Shown in pieces: positions 1 through 6,449 of a stretch of DNA of 47,199 nucleotides (its first letter is position 1; each line of letters starts with the position of its first letter). The notes beneath the pieces are model-generated. The model was not told the DNA's origin. It ran no database searches and saw nothing but the letters and a program-made list of their open reading frames with translations. Where the stretch lies: IMG/VR virus record IMGVR_UViG_3300028883_000012, positions 1 through 47,199 of that record; one strand, written 5' to 3'. The DNA comes from a virus. Both the position numbers and the translations under genes were made by a program.

Positions 1-127
1 TACCTGATAGAAAGTTAATACTATCTTGGTTAACAGCAACTAAAGAGTCAAGACTATCAGTAGATGCAGTAGTAGTATAGGGAATATTCGCCCAATCTAC
101 TATATATGGTGCCCATACTGTATCACG
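1..127. repeat. Terminal direct repeat, copy 1 (circular-assembly overlap)
   Basis: These 127 bases are identical to 47073-47199. A 127-base exact end overlap is what a de Bruijn assembler leaves on a circular or circularly permuted molecule. Joining the ends gives 47,072 bp and restores an open reading frame through the join, which supports true circularity. A real terminal redundancy cannot be excluded from sequence alone. Confidence 0.95.
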
Positions 128-277
128 AAATACAGCAGTAGAGTCAAAGTCTTTAACTCCATATACAATAGTATAGGGAGCTCTATCACGAGAGTAGCTT
201 GAAGGCCGTGCAGGTGGCTGGGCTACAAGCCCTGTAACCAATAACACAGCGAGCAAGAATTTAAATATCTTTTTCAT
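1..277 (-). CDS. Signal-peptide-bearing fibre-like protein, N-terminal part (continues at 47199 down to 46030)
   Basis: This is the 5' part of a 439-residue gene that crosses the circular join. The ATG at 277 follows AAGGAG with 6-nt spacing. The frame stays open to base 1 and continues without a break from 47072 to the TGA at 46030. The protein opens with two lysines and a hydrophobic stretch (about residues 5-18), which looks like a Sec signal peptide or membrane anchor; no clean AXA cleavage site is seen. From residue 85 a 14-residue repeat begins, with DS at 85, 99, 113, 127 and 141. Two heptads per unit suggest a trimeric coiled-coil stalk. It sits between small beta-rich late genes and a subtilase-like frame. 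A tail fibre is the usual reading, but a signal peptide is odd for a virion protein, so a secreted or surface-anchored protein is equally possible. Confidence 0.8.
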   Translation of the reverse strand, partial: MKKIFKFLLAVLLVTGLVAQPPARPSSYSRDRAPYTIVYGVKDFDSTAVFRDTVWAPYIVDWANIPYTTTASTDSLDSLVAVNQDSINFLSG

Positions 278-287
278 GTTTATCTCC

Positions 288-521
288 TTAGATAATATAA
301 ATAGTTCCTGTTAGAGCTACAGCTGATGTGATAGTGAATTCAGTGAAATCTTCATTATGAACTGGGTCAAGCATTTCAGCTGGTCCACCTGCCTCATCTA
401 AGAAATAGGCAATAGGTGGAACACCATAATTATGGGCAACCGTTATTACCTTCTCAGCAGTCACATCAAAGCTAACTCTTTTGGCAACAGTGTTCTCACT
501 GTTAATAGCATAAAATTTCAT
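288..521 (-). CDS. Small beta-rich late protein, unknown
   Basis: A 77-residue protein starting at an ATG preceded by a strong AGGAGG site. It has alternating hydrophobic residues that suggest a small beta domain, no cysteine and no membrane segment. It lies 10 bases upstream of the fibre-like gene and just downstream of two paralogous 109-residue genes, all in the late operon. That position suggests a small virion component, such as a fibre-base or decoration protein, but no family is recognised. Confidence 0.7.
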   Translation of the reverse strand: MKFYAINSENTVAKRVSFDVTAEKVITVAHNYGVPPIAYFLDEAGGPAEMLDPVHNEDFTEFTITSAVALTGTIYII

Positions 522-530
522 GACTACCTC

Positions 531-860
531 CTAGTTATCACTTTGAGCTGTTTCAAGGACGACAGTGCCTTCAACATTGTTATCTATAGCACGGAAATAT
601 ATGTTAGATATTTCCTGTGAAGATTCCAAATGACATACCATCCTATTGTTAAAATGAACTCCCTTACCCGCAGTTAGTGTAGGATCTGTAGAGAGTTCAA
701 TCTCTTTTCCTTCGGGAATTCTTATGAAAGCTTGACTAGCAAGTTTACCTCCATTAGTAACAGTGCATCCCAACTCTACCAGTCTTTTCCAAGCAGAAGC
801 TAAAAAAGTTACTACTTTTGTTTCATAAGGAACTCCACCAACATTTTCTACAATACTCAT
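531..860 (-). CDS. Late protein, paralogue of the adjacent 862-1191 gene
   Basis: 109 residues from the ATG at 858-860, which follows AAAGGAG with 5-nt spacing; an upstream in-frame start that would add five residues has no such site. The neighbour at 862-1191 is also 109 residues and shares a pattern: a helix-like start with A..L..LG, then G..(hydrophobic)..G.G....N..V.LE...EI...YFRA near residues 60-95, and a short beta C-terminus. The two look like a tandem duplication. Function unknown; a small beta-rich virion component such as a decoration or fibre-attachment protein is plausible from position. Confidence 0.75.
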   Translation of the reverse strand: MSIVENVGGVPYETKVVTFLASAWKRLVELGCTVTNGGKLASQAFIRIPEGKEIELSTDPTLTAGKGVHFNNRMVCHLESSQEISNIYFRAIDNNVEGTVVLETAQSDN

Positions 861-861
861 G

Positions 862-1191
862 TTAGCTCCTTTCAATTAATACTTCAATGACACAAGCAAT
901 AGCTGTGAATGCTCTGAAGTAAAACTTATTTATTTCTTCAGTTCCTTCAAGAACTATAGCATTATTTGTTCCTACCCACATTCCTTCACCTTGTTCAATA
1001 GTCTTATCAAGACTATATCCAAGCATACCACTTACTACGTGAATATTGGCGTAGATATTATTAGAATTACCTTTACTTACCATAAAACCTAGGGAAGATA
1101 ACTTCCTAGCTTCCTGGTCTGCGGGAATAGTAACACGCATTTGTTGTTCTGGAGAGCCTGCTATTTGCTGAACTTGAACTATACCACTCAT
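862..1191 (-). CDS. Late protein, paralogue of the adjacent 531-860 gene
   Basis: 109 residues, with ATG preceded by GGGAGG. Its start overlaps the end of the small-terminase gene by 4 bases. It has the same length as the next gene and shares the VLEG..EINKFYFRAF-type block near residues 80-95 and a G.G.W..TNN turn, so the pair probably arose by duplication. It is beta-rich with no membrane segment. Position in the late operon suggests a virion protein; the exact role is not known. Confidence 0.75.
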   Translation of the reverse strand: MSGIVQVQQIAGSPEQQMRVTIPADQEARKLSSLGFMVSKGNSNNIYANIHVVSGMLGYSLDKTIEQGEGMWVGTNNAIVLEGTEEINKFYFRAFTAIACVIEVLIERS

Positions 1192-1688
1192 TCTGCCTCC
1201 CTATAAGGTGTAATCTCAACAGGAATTAGTTCATCATCATCTAATCTACCACGATTAAAGAAAATCTCTTGTGCTTTCTTAGTAAAGGTTTGTATATCCT
1301 CAGGACTAAGCATAGAACCATTACCAGTAGGTAGGTCAACAAAAGGCTTAGTCCAGTGTTTTGCAAGTTGGATGGCATCCTTATTCTCTATTTCCTCATT
1401 AAGGGCCTTGTCTATGAGTTGAAGGTTAAGATGGAGAGCTTTAGGAACGATTTCACCTACTAACTTCTCATTACTTACAACCATATCTTCAACTTTATTC
1501 CTTAGACCAAGCAAATAAGTTTGAAAAAGTGTAGAGTTTTTATATTTACATACAGTAATCTCTGCAATACCCAACTTCTCAGCCACTTCTTTATTAGTGT
1601 GTCCTTGAATAAGTAAGGAAGCTGCATTCTTCTGAATCTCATTCAGCCTTTGTAACTTATATTCTTTTGCATCAGATTTGTATGGCAT
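1188..1688 (-). CDS. terS: Terminase small subunit, putative
   Basis: 166 residues, ATG with GGAG just upstream. Residues about 25-55 form a helix-turn-helix with the NKEVAEKLGIAEITVCKYK pattern, which is LuxR-like and typical of the DNA-binding domain of phage small terminases. A helical middle region would form the oligomer and an acidic C-terminus could contact the large subunit. It is the first gene of the minus-strand block, reading away from the 1689-2088 control region, although the large terminase lies about 5 kb further along the circle. A separate DNA-binding regulator is the alternative. Confidence 0.65.
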   Translation of the reverse strand: MPYKSDAKEYKLQRLNEIQKNAASLLIQGHTNKEVAEKLGIAEITVCKYKNSTLFQTYLLGLRNKVEDMVVSNEKLVGEIVPKALHLNLQLIDKALNEEIENKDAIQLAKHWTKPFVDLPTGNGSMLSPEDIQTFTKKAQEIFFNRGRLDDDELIPVEITPYREAE

Positions 1689-1711
1689 ACCATCTCCATT
1701 TTACGTTATAA

Positions 1712-1717
1712 TTTATA
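1712..1717 (-). promoter_or_regulatory. Possible -10 box for the late operon
   Basis: On the minus strand this reads TTTGTATAAATT, with TATAAA preceded by TTTG. The same TTG-TATAWT arrangement occurs at the three plus-strand promoters. Transcription would start about 17 bases before the ATG at 1688. No good -35 at 17 nt was found, so this is weak; an activator or a different late sigma could be needed. Confidence 0.35.
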
Positions 1718-1770
1718 CAAAGTAGGTGTTAGATACAAGTATAAACTAATCATATTTATTCACAAATTAT

Positions 1771-1806
1771 CGGGTTTAATTTAAAAGGCGGGTTTAATTT
1801 AAAAGG
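1771..1806. repeat. Perfect 18-bp tandem duplication
   Basis: The unit CGGGTTTAATTTAAAAGG occurs twice head to tail (1771-1788, 1789-1806) in the divergent control region. It could be a pair of protein-binding sites or a packaging signal near the small terminase. Confidence 0.9.
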
Positions 1807-2013
1807 TTAAGATATTGTATAACTAGAGGGTTGAAAAAATCTGAAAAATTTGTCGAACGGCTTGTGTTACGTCATCTACGTTGTGCTTCCCCCTTTCCAC
1901 ATACAAAAATTATTTATACATATTCAATTATATATATGTTGTTCAACTTGCAATAACATTACAAGTCAGTGTTTAACATACTATTATCGTATAACATAAA
2001 ATTATTTCATACG

Positions 2014-2041
2014 TTGAAAATAAGGAAATATGTTGTATAAT
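2014..2041 (+). promoter_or_regulatory. Sigma70-like promoter upstream of the 2089 gene
   Basis: TTGAAA (2014-2019), a 16-nt spacer, then TATAAT (2036-2041) preceded by TTG. The -10 is a perfect consensus. The start point would be near 2048, about 40 bases before the ATG at 2089. Confidence 0.65.
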
Positions 2042-2088
2042 ATAACGTTATTTGAAAAGCGGGTATATGTTGGAAACGAGGTTTTACA

Positions 2089-2511
2089 ATGAGCGAACAA
2101 ACAAACAACACGCAAAAGATTGTATATGTTAACGCACGTTACATATATGATAAAATTCAAAACACGTTACCCGAAATTCTACACGTGCAAACTTCTGGAA
2201 ATGTTACAAAGGAAGGAGAAAAACGTGGAACGGACAGCGTAGAAATTACTTGTAATCATACGTTGTCGACAAAGCAATTTGTTTACAACGCTTTCAAACA
2301 ATTACAGATTATTGGAGCGGACAGGTGGCGGAAACGTGATGGAAAGTTCCCACGTATTCCGATTGACCACACGTTGAACAAGCGACAAATGGACAAGGAA
2401 GAACGTATGTTGCAAGCAACGGAAACCAACATTGAAAAAATCGACAACATAGAAACGTTGGAAATGTTGGAACGTAAACTCAAACAACGTAAAGCACAAC
2501 TAAACAAATAA
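2089..2511 (+). CDS. Unknown early protein in an ACGT-rich cassette
   Basis: 140 residues, ATG preceded by a GAGG-type site. The C-terminal third (about 95-140) is a strongly charged helix with heptad-like leucines, probably a coiled coil; the first two thirds look mixed alpha/beta. No family is recognised. The gene has its own promoter (2014-2041) and an intrinsic terminator (2552-2576), so it is a self-contained unit. Its base composition is odd: ACGT occurs about every 50 bases, far more than elsewhere, and codons such as ACG and CGT are used heavily compared with neighbours. This suggests recent acquisition or selection for a DNA-level signal. Confidence 0.75.
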   Translation: MSEQTNNTQKIVYVNARYIYDKIQNTLPEILHVQTSGNVTKEGEKRGTDSVEITCNHTLSTKQFVYNAFKQLQIIGADRWRKRDGKFPRIPIDHTLNKRQMDKEERMLQATETNIEKIDNIETLEMLERKLKQRKAQLNK

Positions 2512-2551
2512 ACAATTAAATAACATATACCCGCACAAATAACATATAAAG

Positions 2552-2576
2552 CCCTATTTAACAAATAGGGTTTTTT
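2552..2576 (+). terminator. Intrinsic terminator after the 2089 gene
   Basis: CCCTATTT (2552-2559), a 3-nt loop, AAATAGGG (2563-2570), then six T. It is a textbook rho-independent terminator, placed 40 bases after the stop codon. Confidence 0.92.
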
Positions 2577-2627
2577 CTTTGTTAGTTCTTTTTTATTCTC
2601 TTATCGTGGATGACTGATCTTAACAGG

Positions 2628-2662
2628 TTTGCAAATGTGCAAAAAGTGTCCAATGTTGGACA
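2628..2662. promoter_or_regulatory. Two adjacent 16-bp palindromes (operator-like)
   Basis: TTTGCA-AATG-TGCAAA (2628-2643) and TGTCCAA-TG-TTGGACA (2647-2662) are perfect in their arms and their centres are 19 bp apart. They flank the left arm of the large inverted repeat. They look like binding sites for dimeric proteins. Confidence 0.6.
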
Positions 2663-2665
2663 ACG

Positions 2666-2788
2666 GGGTTGGTATGTGTGGAGAGCTTTTTCTTATAGTT
2701 ATGGTATATATTGTAGATAATAATATATATAAAGATATAATAAAAAAATAATAACTATAACAAATAGCTTCCCACGAACAACCAACCC
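2666..2788. repeat. Large inverted repeat with AT-rich core (origin-like)
   Basis: The left arm 2666-2702 and right arm 2751-2788 are inverted copies: the inner 10 bp (TTATAGTTAT / ATAACTATAA) and an outer 8 bp (GGGTTGGT / ACCAACCC) match perfectly, with a few mismatches and one extra base between. The 48-nt core (2703-2750) is almost pure A/T. The arrangement resembles an origin with an unwinding element, or a large cruciform. It lies in a 518-base gene-free stretch (2512-3030). Confidence 0.8.
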
Positions 2789-2900
2789 AATGTCCAGTTT
2801 AACCCACCCAACATTTAAAACACACCGCTAACTAAGTCAACCTTGTCATCTTATTCAACCAACCCAACATATTCTATCACTTGGATCTTAATTAATTGTG

Positions 2901-2929
2901 TTGATTAAGTCATTTATATTTTGTATATT
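2901..2929 (+). promoter_or_regulatory. Sigma70-like early promoter P2901
   Basis: TTGATT (2901-2906), 17-nt spacer, TATATT (2924-2929). The box pair and flanks match the promoter at 7362 closely: both have GTTGATTAAG at the left and TTGTATATTAT at the right. The start point near 2936 places the pseudoknot at 2944-3005 in the 5' leader of the gene at 3031. Confidence 0.75.
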
Positions 2930-2943
2930 ATGATATGTTGAAA

Positions 2944-3005
2944 AAGAACCCAGTTAGTTATTTGAAATATGTTGGTCGTCAGGGTTCTTAGATGACACGA
3001 CCAAC
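2944..3005 (+). promoter_or_regulatory. H-type pseudoknot in mRNA leader
   Basis: Stem 1 pairs AAGAACCC (2944-2951) with GGGTTCTT (2982-2989). Stem 2 pairs GTTGGTCG (2971-2978) with CGACCAAC (2998-3005). Both are perfect 8-bp stems in interlocked order, with connecting loops of 19, 3 and 8 nt that are sterically reasonable. The ribosome site of the next gene is 16 nt downstream, which fits translational control by a ligand or protein. Confidence 0.55.
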
Positions 3006-3030
3006 CAACATCAAAAGAAAGGAGACCAAG

Positions 3031-3438
3031 ATGGATGGTCAAAAAATCCTTGAAGAACTCACTGCTCTACAAGGCATCATGTCAGAAGAACAGAAGGAGA
3101 AGTTATGGGTAGTTGAAGACTTATTATCAAACGACCCGTTCTTTGAATTCAACCAGCGACTTGATGGTCATGTCGACGAAGGTGAAATTGATGATGTTCT
3201 TGACGACATCATTGCCTATCTTAAGTCAGTGCATGACTACTTCAATGCCAAAGACATGGAGTTAGAGACACACATCGGACCTCATGACCCTGATATTAAC
3301 ATGGGTGAAGATGAAGTAAGTGCGGTCAGTGAAATCCTAGAAGAGTTAGGGTATCATGGAACTACACCGAGCATGAACTTACTTATCACAAAGGTGTGGA
3401 CAAGAAGCAGAGACTTCTTCACTAAGGAACAATTATAA
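3031..3438 (+). CDS. Acidic early protein, unknown
   Basis: 135 residues from the ATG at 3031, chosen because GGAG lies 6 nt upstream; an in-frame ATG at 2992 has no ribosome site and overlaps the pseudoknot. The protein is rich in Asp and Glu (for example HVDEGEIDDVLDDI near residues 45-60), mostly helical, with no motif I recognise. Small acidic early phage proteins often inhibit host enzymes by mimicking DNA, but that is only a suggestion here. It is the first gene downstream of P2901. Confidence 0.75.
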   Translation: MDGQKILEELTALQGIMSEEQKEKLWVVEDLLSNDPFFEFNQRLDGHVDEGEIDDVLDDIIAYLKSVHDYFNAKDMELETHIGPHDPDINMGEDEVSAVSEILEELGYHGTTPSMNLLITKVWTRSRDFFTKEQL

Positions 3439-3445
3439 CCCACTT

Positions 3446-3498
3446 GGAATTGGCTTGACCTTTTTGTTGTGTCATGCAACAATTAGGTCAGCCATTCC
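3446..3498 (+). promoter_or_regulatory. Long imperfect hairpin between two early genes
   Basis: Bases 3446-3469 pair with 3477-3498 around a 7-nt loop (TGTCATG), giving about 20 bp with two single-base bulges and two mismatches. There is no T-run after it, so it is not a normal terminator; RNA processing or control of the gene at 3522 is more likely. The inner TTGTTG-N7-CAACAA part recurs at 27767 and 43817. Confidence 0.7.
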
Positions 3499-3521
3499 TA
3501 CTAACTTGAAAGGAATTTGTT

Positions 3522-3713
3522 ATGAGTAAAGACAACGAACAAAGAGAACCCATCAGGATTGAGATCAAGATGACATCTGCAACTTTTATGGGTTCAGTCA
3601 CTAAGTATCTTGATAAAAGATACAATGAGTGGACACACAACAAGAACCTACGAGGTAGTGGAATGAAACAAGAACTACCTGGTGGACATTACTGGTCAGT
3701 AAGAATATGGTAG
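3522..3713 (+). CDS. Small early protein, unknown
   Basis: 63 residues, ATG preceded by AAAGGA. It has an N-terminal polar segment, a predicted beta strand (PIRIEIKM), a basic middle (KYLDKRYNEWTHNK) and an aromatic C-terminus. No family recognised. It is followed within 8 bases by another tiny gene with a perfect ribosome site. Confidence 0.6.
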   Translation: MSKDNEQREPIRIEIKMTSATFMGSVTKYLDKRYNEWTHNKNLRGSGMKQELPGGHYWSVRIW

Positions 3714-3721
3714 GAGGAAGT

Positions 3722-3811
3722 ATGTCGTTATCAAAGTTCTTAAAACGTGTTAGGAAATACTTTAAAAATATGCGTAAGTGCATGAAGTATGGAATAACAT
3801 ATATCAAATAA
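3722..3811 (+). CDS. 29-residue basic peptide
   Basis: An ATG at 3722 follows AGGAGG by a few bases. The 29-residue product is very basic (ten Lys/Arg spread over the first 22 residues) and could form an amphipathic helix. The good ribosome site and tight spacing between neighbours argue that it is translated. A nucleic-acid-binding or membrane-active peptide is possible; nothing in the sequence decides. Confidence 0.55.
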   Translation: MSLSKFLKRVRKYFKNMRKCMKYGITYIK

Positions 3812-3822
3812 AGGAGATAAAA

Positions 3823-4341
3823 ATGGAGAGCACATATCTAATTGCTCGCCATCTTCTTGAAGAACTGCGTGGAGATAAGCTGACACTATGCACTAAGGAT
3901 AACTACCCAAGATATTATGGGAAAGTAAACTCAGTGCTTGGTTACAAAGTGGATGCAACACCTGTTCTTAAACCTATGGCGAATGGAGCTGGGCTTGAAC
4001 ACGAACTTCTTAAATACATATCAGATGAGTATGTGGTCATGCGAACAGTTGATAGTGAGCAACACAGACACATGATAGAATTTGAGAAGAAGAAAGCTAC
4101 CAGAGATGCAGAAGCAGAGAAGGTAGCTGAGGAGTATGGAACAATACCTAAGTATGATTGGGCTTTCTATGCTCGTATCTTACCCAAGTATGCTGGTGGA
4201 GATAAGTTCTTACATCTATCCATACCCTATCGTGCTATCATAATCCAGAAGTTTAAAGCAAACGAACTAAACAAAGAACTATTCAACTTGTTAATGCAGA
4301 TTAACAAGGAAGAACAAGAAGAGAAAGGAGAACAGCAATGA
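3823..4341 (+). CDS. Unknown early protein, 172 aa
   Basis: ATG at 3823 with AAGGAG 6 nt upstream; an earlier in-frame ATG at 3778 lies inside the preceding small gene and lacks a site. The protein has an N-terminal helical segment, a basic/aromatic part (KDNYPRYYGKV), a charged helical stretch around residues 80-105 and a Glu-rich C-terminal tail. Not recognised. Its TGA overlaps the ATG of the next gene, so the two are translationally coupled. Confidence 0.75.
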   Translation: MESTYLIARHLLEELRGDKLTLCTKDNYPRYYGKVNSVLGYKVDATPVLKPMANGAGLEHELLKYISDEYVVMRTVDSEQHRHMIEFEKKKATRDAEAEKVAEEYGTIPKYDWAFYARILPKYAGGDKFLHLSIPYRAIIIQKFKANELNKELFNLLMQINKEEQEEKGEQQ

Positions 4342-4511
4342 AGATCTTATTCACAGGTAATTTAAATCCTAAACTAACACGTCATCTTCATGCAATGCTT
4401 GAGACTGCCCCATTGCGTGAAGTAGAAGAGAGCGTTAATGGTAAGTTGAGAATTGAAACCTTCTATCAAAAGAAGAAACCTCTTAAACCTATAAAGAAAG
4501 GAAAGAAATGA
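4338..4511 (+). CDS. Small basic early protein, 57 aa
   Basis: The start ATG overlaps the previous stop (ATGA) and its own TGA overlaps the next ATG, so three genes are coupled by 4-base overlaps. AAAGGAG lies 6-7 nt upstream. The last 15 residues are lysine-rich. No family recognised. The interlocking arrangement is strong evidence that it is real despite its size. Confidence 0.65.
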   Translation: MKILFTGNLNPKLTRHLHAMLETAPLREVEESVNGKLRIETFYQKKKPLKPIKKGKK

Positions 4512-4831
4512 AACAAAACATCTCAGTAGGTGTATGTGAGAGCCGACATCCTATGCCAGTAGGAACTTACATATTTCCTAAGACTTTAAAGTCCAATGAG
4601 ATAACTGACCCAATCCTCTTATATGAAATCAGTAGAAATTTCATGAGTGCTTGGAAGGAGAGAGTTGACCACATCAACTTGTTCGTTACTGGATTAACTG
4701 TGGCAACCATAGCAGTTATCAATGCTATGCTTGTAGTTGGTATATCGTTTACCATCTATCATTGGAATAGCAAAAGTAAAAAATACTTCACTCAAGAGTG
4801 GGTGGAGAGTAACTCAAAAGAAAAGGATTAG
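4508..4831 (+). CDS. Early membrane protein, one transmembrane segment
   Basis: 107 residues. A hydrophobic segment at about residues 57-83 (INLFVTGLTVATIAVINAML and on) is flanked by charged ends, giving one membrane span with a roughly 55-residue N-terminal domain. Early phage membrane proteins may act in superinfection exclusion or host membrane modification; no motif decides here. It is translationally coupled to the gene before and ends two bases before the next ATG. Confidence 0.7.
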   Translation: MKQNISVGVCESRHPMPVGTYIFPKTLKSNEITDPILLYEISRNFMSAWKERVDHINLFVTGLTVATIAVINAMLVVGISFTIYHWNSKSKKYFTQEWVESNSKEKD

Positions 4832-4833
4832 TC

Positions 4834-5643
4834 ATGCCAACATTTAAATTTCATGACGGAGACGGAGTTAAGATACCAACGTGTGATCTTAACTTGATGT
4901 TCGAAGACACCACAGGTATTGAAGTTACAAATGATGCGCCAGATGAAATACTTATGGCACTCAACTTCATTACAGCAAGGATTGAAGAGATTGGAGATGT
5001 AGAGATTGGAGATATCTCAACTCATCAATGGAAAGAGTGGATTAAAACAGTGGAAGATAGTAAGATAAGAGCATCTCTTATTCTTTCTCAACCATTCATC
5101 ATTGGTCCAATATCTTATTGTGAACTTACCAACTTAACAACTGATGCAAGAGATTTTAAAGGTAAGAAAGTAACTCCTAATGTTCCCATCACATCTTCAC
5201 CACGCATCAATGGAGATGGGATTGAAGAAGGTTCTATTGAGGAAGTGTTACATAAGTTAAAGGAAAATCCAAGTGGACGTATCGGTATCAGTATATATTA
5301 TACTGATGATCTCGGCAAGCCATTAACAAGACCACAACTTGAAGCTGAGTTTGCTGAACACATCAAAGATTGTCCCGAACTTGAAGGACATACTCTCAAT
5401 GAAGTTAATAATCTGATAGCAAAGTTCATGTCCATGTTTCCTATCTTCAGAAAGGATGTGCCACTTGATACCGCAGACCTTGAGTTTATTCTTGACTTCT
5501 ATGATAAGACCGAACACGCACTCCTGATAGAGAAAGCAAGACCATTCATGGATGGAACTAAATACCATGTATGTATCAAAGAACTCACACCTAAGAATGT
5601 CCTTATGGACATGATACTAATGATGCGTCATGTCACTGAATAA
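4834..5643 (+). CDS. Unknown early protein, 269 aa
   Basis: The largest unknown of the first early cluster. It starts at an ATG after AAAGGA. It is soluble, acidic and mixed alpha/beta, with no cysteine cluster and no nucleotide-binding loop. The C-terminal 100 residues look helical. No family recognised. Its last codons overlap the start of the small gene at 5630 in another frame. Confidence 0.75.
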   Translation: MPTFKFHDGDGVKIPTCDLNLMFEDTTGIEVTNDAPDEILMALNFITARIEEIGDVEIGDISTHQWKEWIKTVEDSKIRASLILSQPFIIGPISYCELTNLTTDARDFKGKKVTPNVPITSSPRINGDGIEEGSIEEVLHKLKENPSGRIGISIYYTDDLGKPLTRPQLEAEFAEHIKDCPELEGHTLNEVNNLIAKFMSMFPIFRKDVPLDTADLEFILDFYDKTEHALLIEKARPFMDGTKYHVCIKELTPKNVLMDMILMMRHVTE

Positions 5644-5791
5644 ACAAGGGAAAGTTGTTGACCCATGTCCTTACTCCACACTTACAGAGTTAAGGGCATG
5701 GGCACACCAAAGATATCCCAAAGAACCAAAGAGTAAGTGGAAGAAGATGAAGAAGAAGCAGTTGTATGCTATCTTCTATAACTCGAAATGA
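5630..5791 (+). CDS. Small basic protein, 53 aa, overlapping start
   Basis: The frame opens at an ATG inside the 3' end of the preceding gene (14-base overlap) and fills an otherwise empty 160-base gap. The C-terminal half is strongly basic (PKEPKSKWKKMKKKQ) after a compact start with a possible CPYSTLTELRAWA helix. No clear ribosome site, so translation would depend on coupling. It looks like a folded nucleic-acid-binding peptide, but there is no independent support. Confidence 0.5.
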   Translation: MSLNKQGKVVDPCPYSTLTELRAWAHQRYPKEPKSKWKKMKKKQLYAIFYNSK

Positions 5792-5804
5792 AAGGAGAAT
5801 TACT

Positions 5805-6101
5805 ATGCCAAGAAGTAAGTCTAAAAAACCTGACCTTGTTATACCAAAATCTTTTCGTATGACAAAGAAGGAAAAAGAAATGGTGTATAAGATAAAGATG
5901 ATGACACATCTTTATAATAATATGTGTCATGGCTTGATGACTATGAGTGAGTTCAACAAGCTCGACCCCTATTTCCAACGTGGATTAGAGCGTCGCTTCG
6001 CTTTATCTCATAAACATTTTAAGAAAGGTAATCCATACTTCTATAAGAAGATGATGGAAAGAACTGCCTACCTTAGAAAGGAGTTTCACAATGACGATTG
6101 A
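5805..6101 (+). CDS. Small basic early protein, 98 aa
   Basis: ATG at 5805 after AAAGGAG; longer in-frame starts have no site. Lysine-rich with several Tyr/His/Met, mainly helical. Not recognised. Its end overlaps the next gene by 11 bases. Confidence 0.7.
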   Translation: MPRSKSKKPDLVIPKSFRMTKKEKEMVYKIKMMTHLYNNMCHGLMTMSEFNKLDPYFQRGLERRFALSHKHFKKGNPYFYKKMMERTAYLRKEFHNDD

Positions 6102-6417
6102 ACTTAATCACACCAACCCAGAGAGAGCCACTGATATCTTCCATGACTTTCTCGTAGTTAACAAAGCATATAAAAAGTTTGTGCGTAAACTTGTTATATG
6201 TAATCCTCATGCTACTACATACAAGCACGAACTTAGACGTTGGGTTCGTAGCTGTTATACTTTCCATTCAGTTATATCTTCTGCTTTTCCTTGGGCAGGG
6301 ACTGTTGAGGGTGAAGACTATTGGAGAAAGTTAAATAAGAAATGGCTTAACACATTAGTCACTCTTAAACTTATGGCACCAAAGGCAAGAAAAACTTGGG
6401 AAGATCTAGGATTTTAA
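6091..6417 (+). CDS. Unknown early protein, 108 aa
   Basis: Starts inside the end of the previous gene, with AAGGAG upstream. Basic and rich in Trp (five), probably all-helical. No known motif. Part of a tightly packed cluster of small early genes. Confidence 0.65.
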   Translation: MTIELNHTNPERATDIFHDFLVVNKAYKKFVRKLVICNPHATTYKHELRRWVRSCYTFHSVISSAFPWAGTVEGEDYWRKLNKKWLNTLVTLKLMAPKARKTWEDLGF

Positions 6418-6449
6418 CGTTCAATAACAAATAAGTAAAGGAGAAGATC

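Larger units (their letters stand above)
1689..2088. promoter_or_regulatory. Divergent control region between late and early blocks
   Basis: About 400 bases without a gene, AT-rich, separating the leftward late operon from the rightward early genes. It holds a sigma70-like promoter for the gene at 2089 (2014-2041), a possible minus-strand -10 box (1712-1717), a perfect 18-bp tandem repeat (1771-1806), and the first ACGT tetranucleotides of the dense island that continues into the next gene. No convincing reading frame was seen on either strand. Confidence 0.6.
2781..3011 (+). repeat. Iteron-like AACCAACCCAACAT repeats
   Basis: Close variants occur at 2781-2792, 2801-2814, 2857-2870 and 3000-3011. 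The reverse complement of 2651-2673 holds a related version. Together with the inverted repeat they form an origin-like array; alternatively they are sites for a repressor controlling the promoter at 2901. Confidence 0.6.

Noticed and set aside
2283-2564. Cys-rich minus-strand frame
   Set aside because: Mirror of the 2089 gene and its terminator; no start signal.
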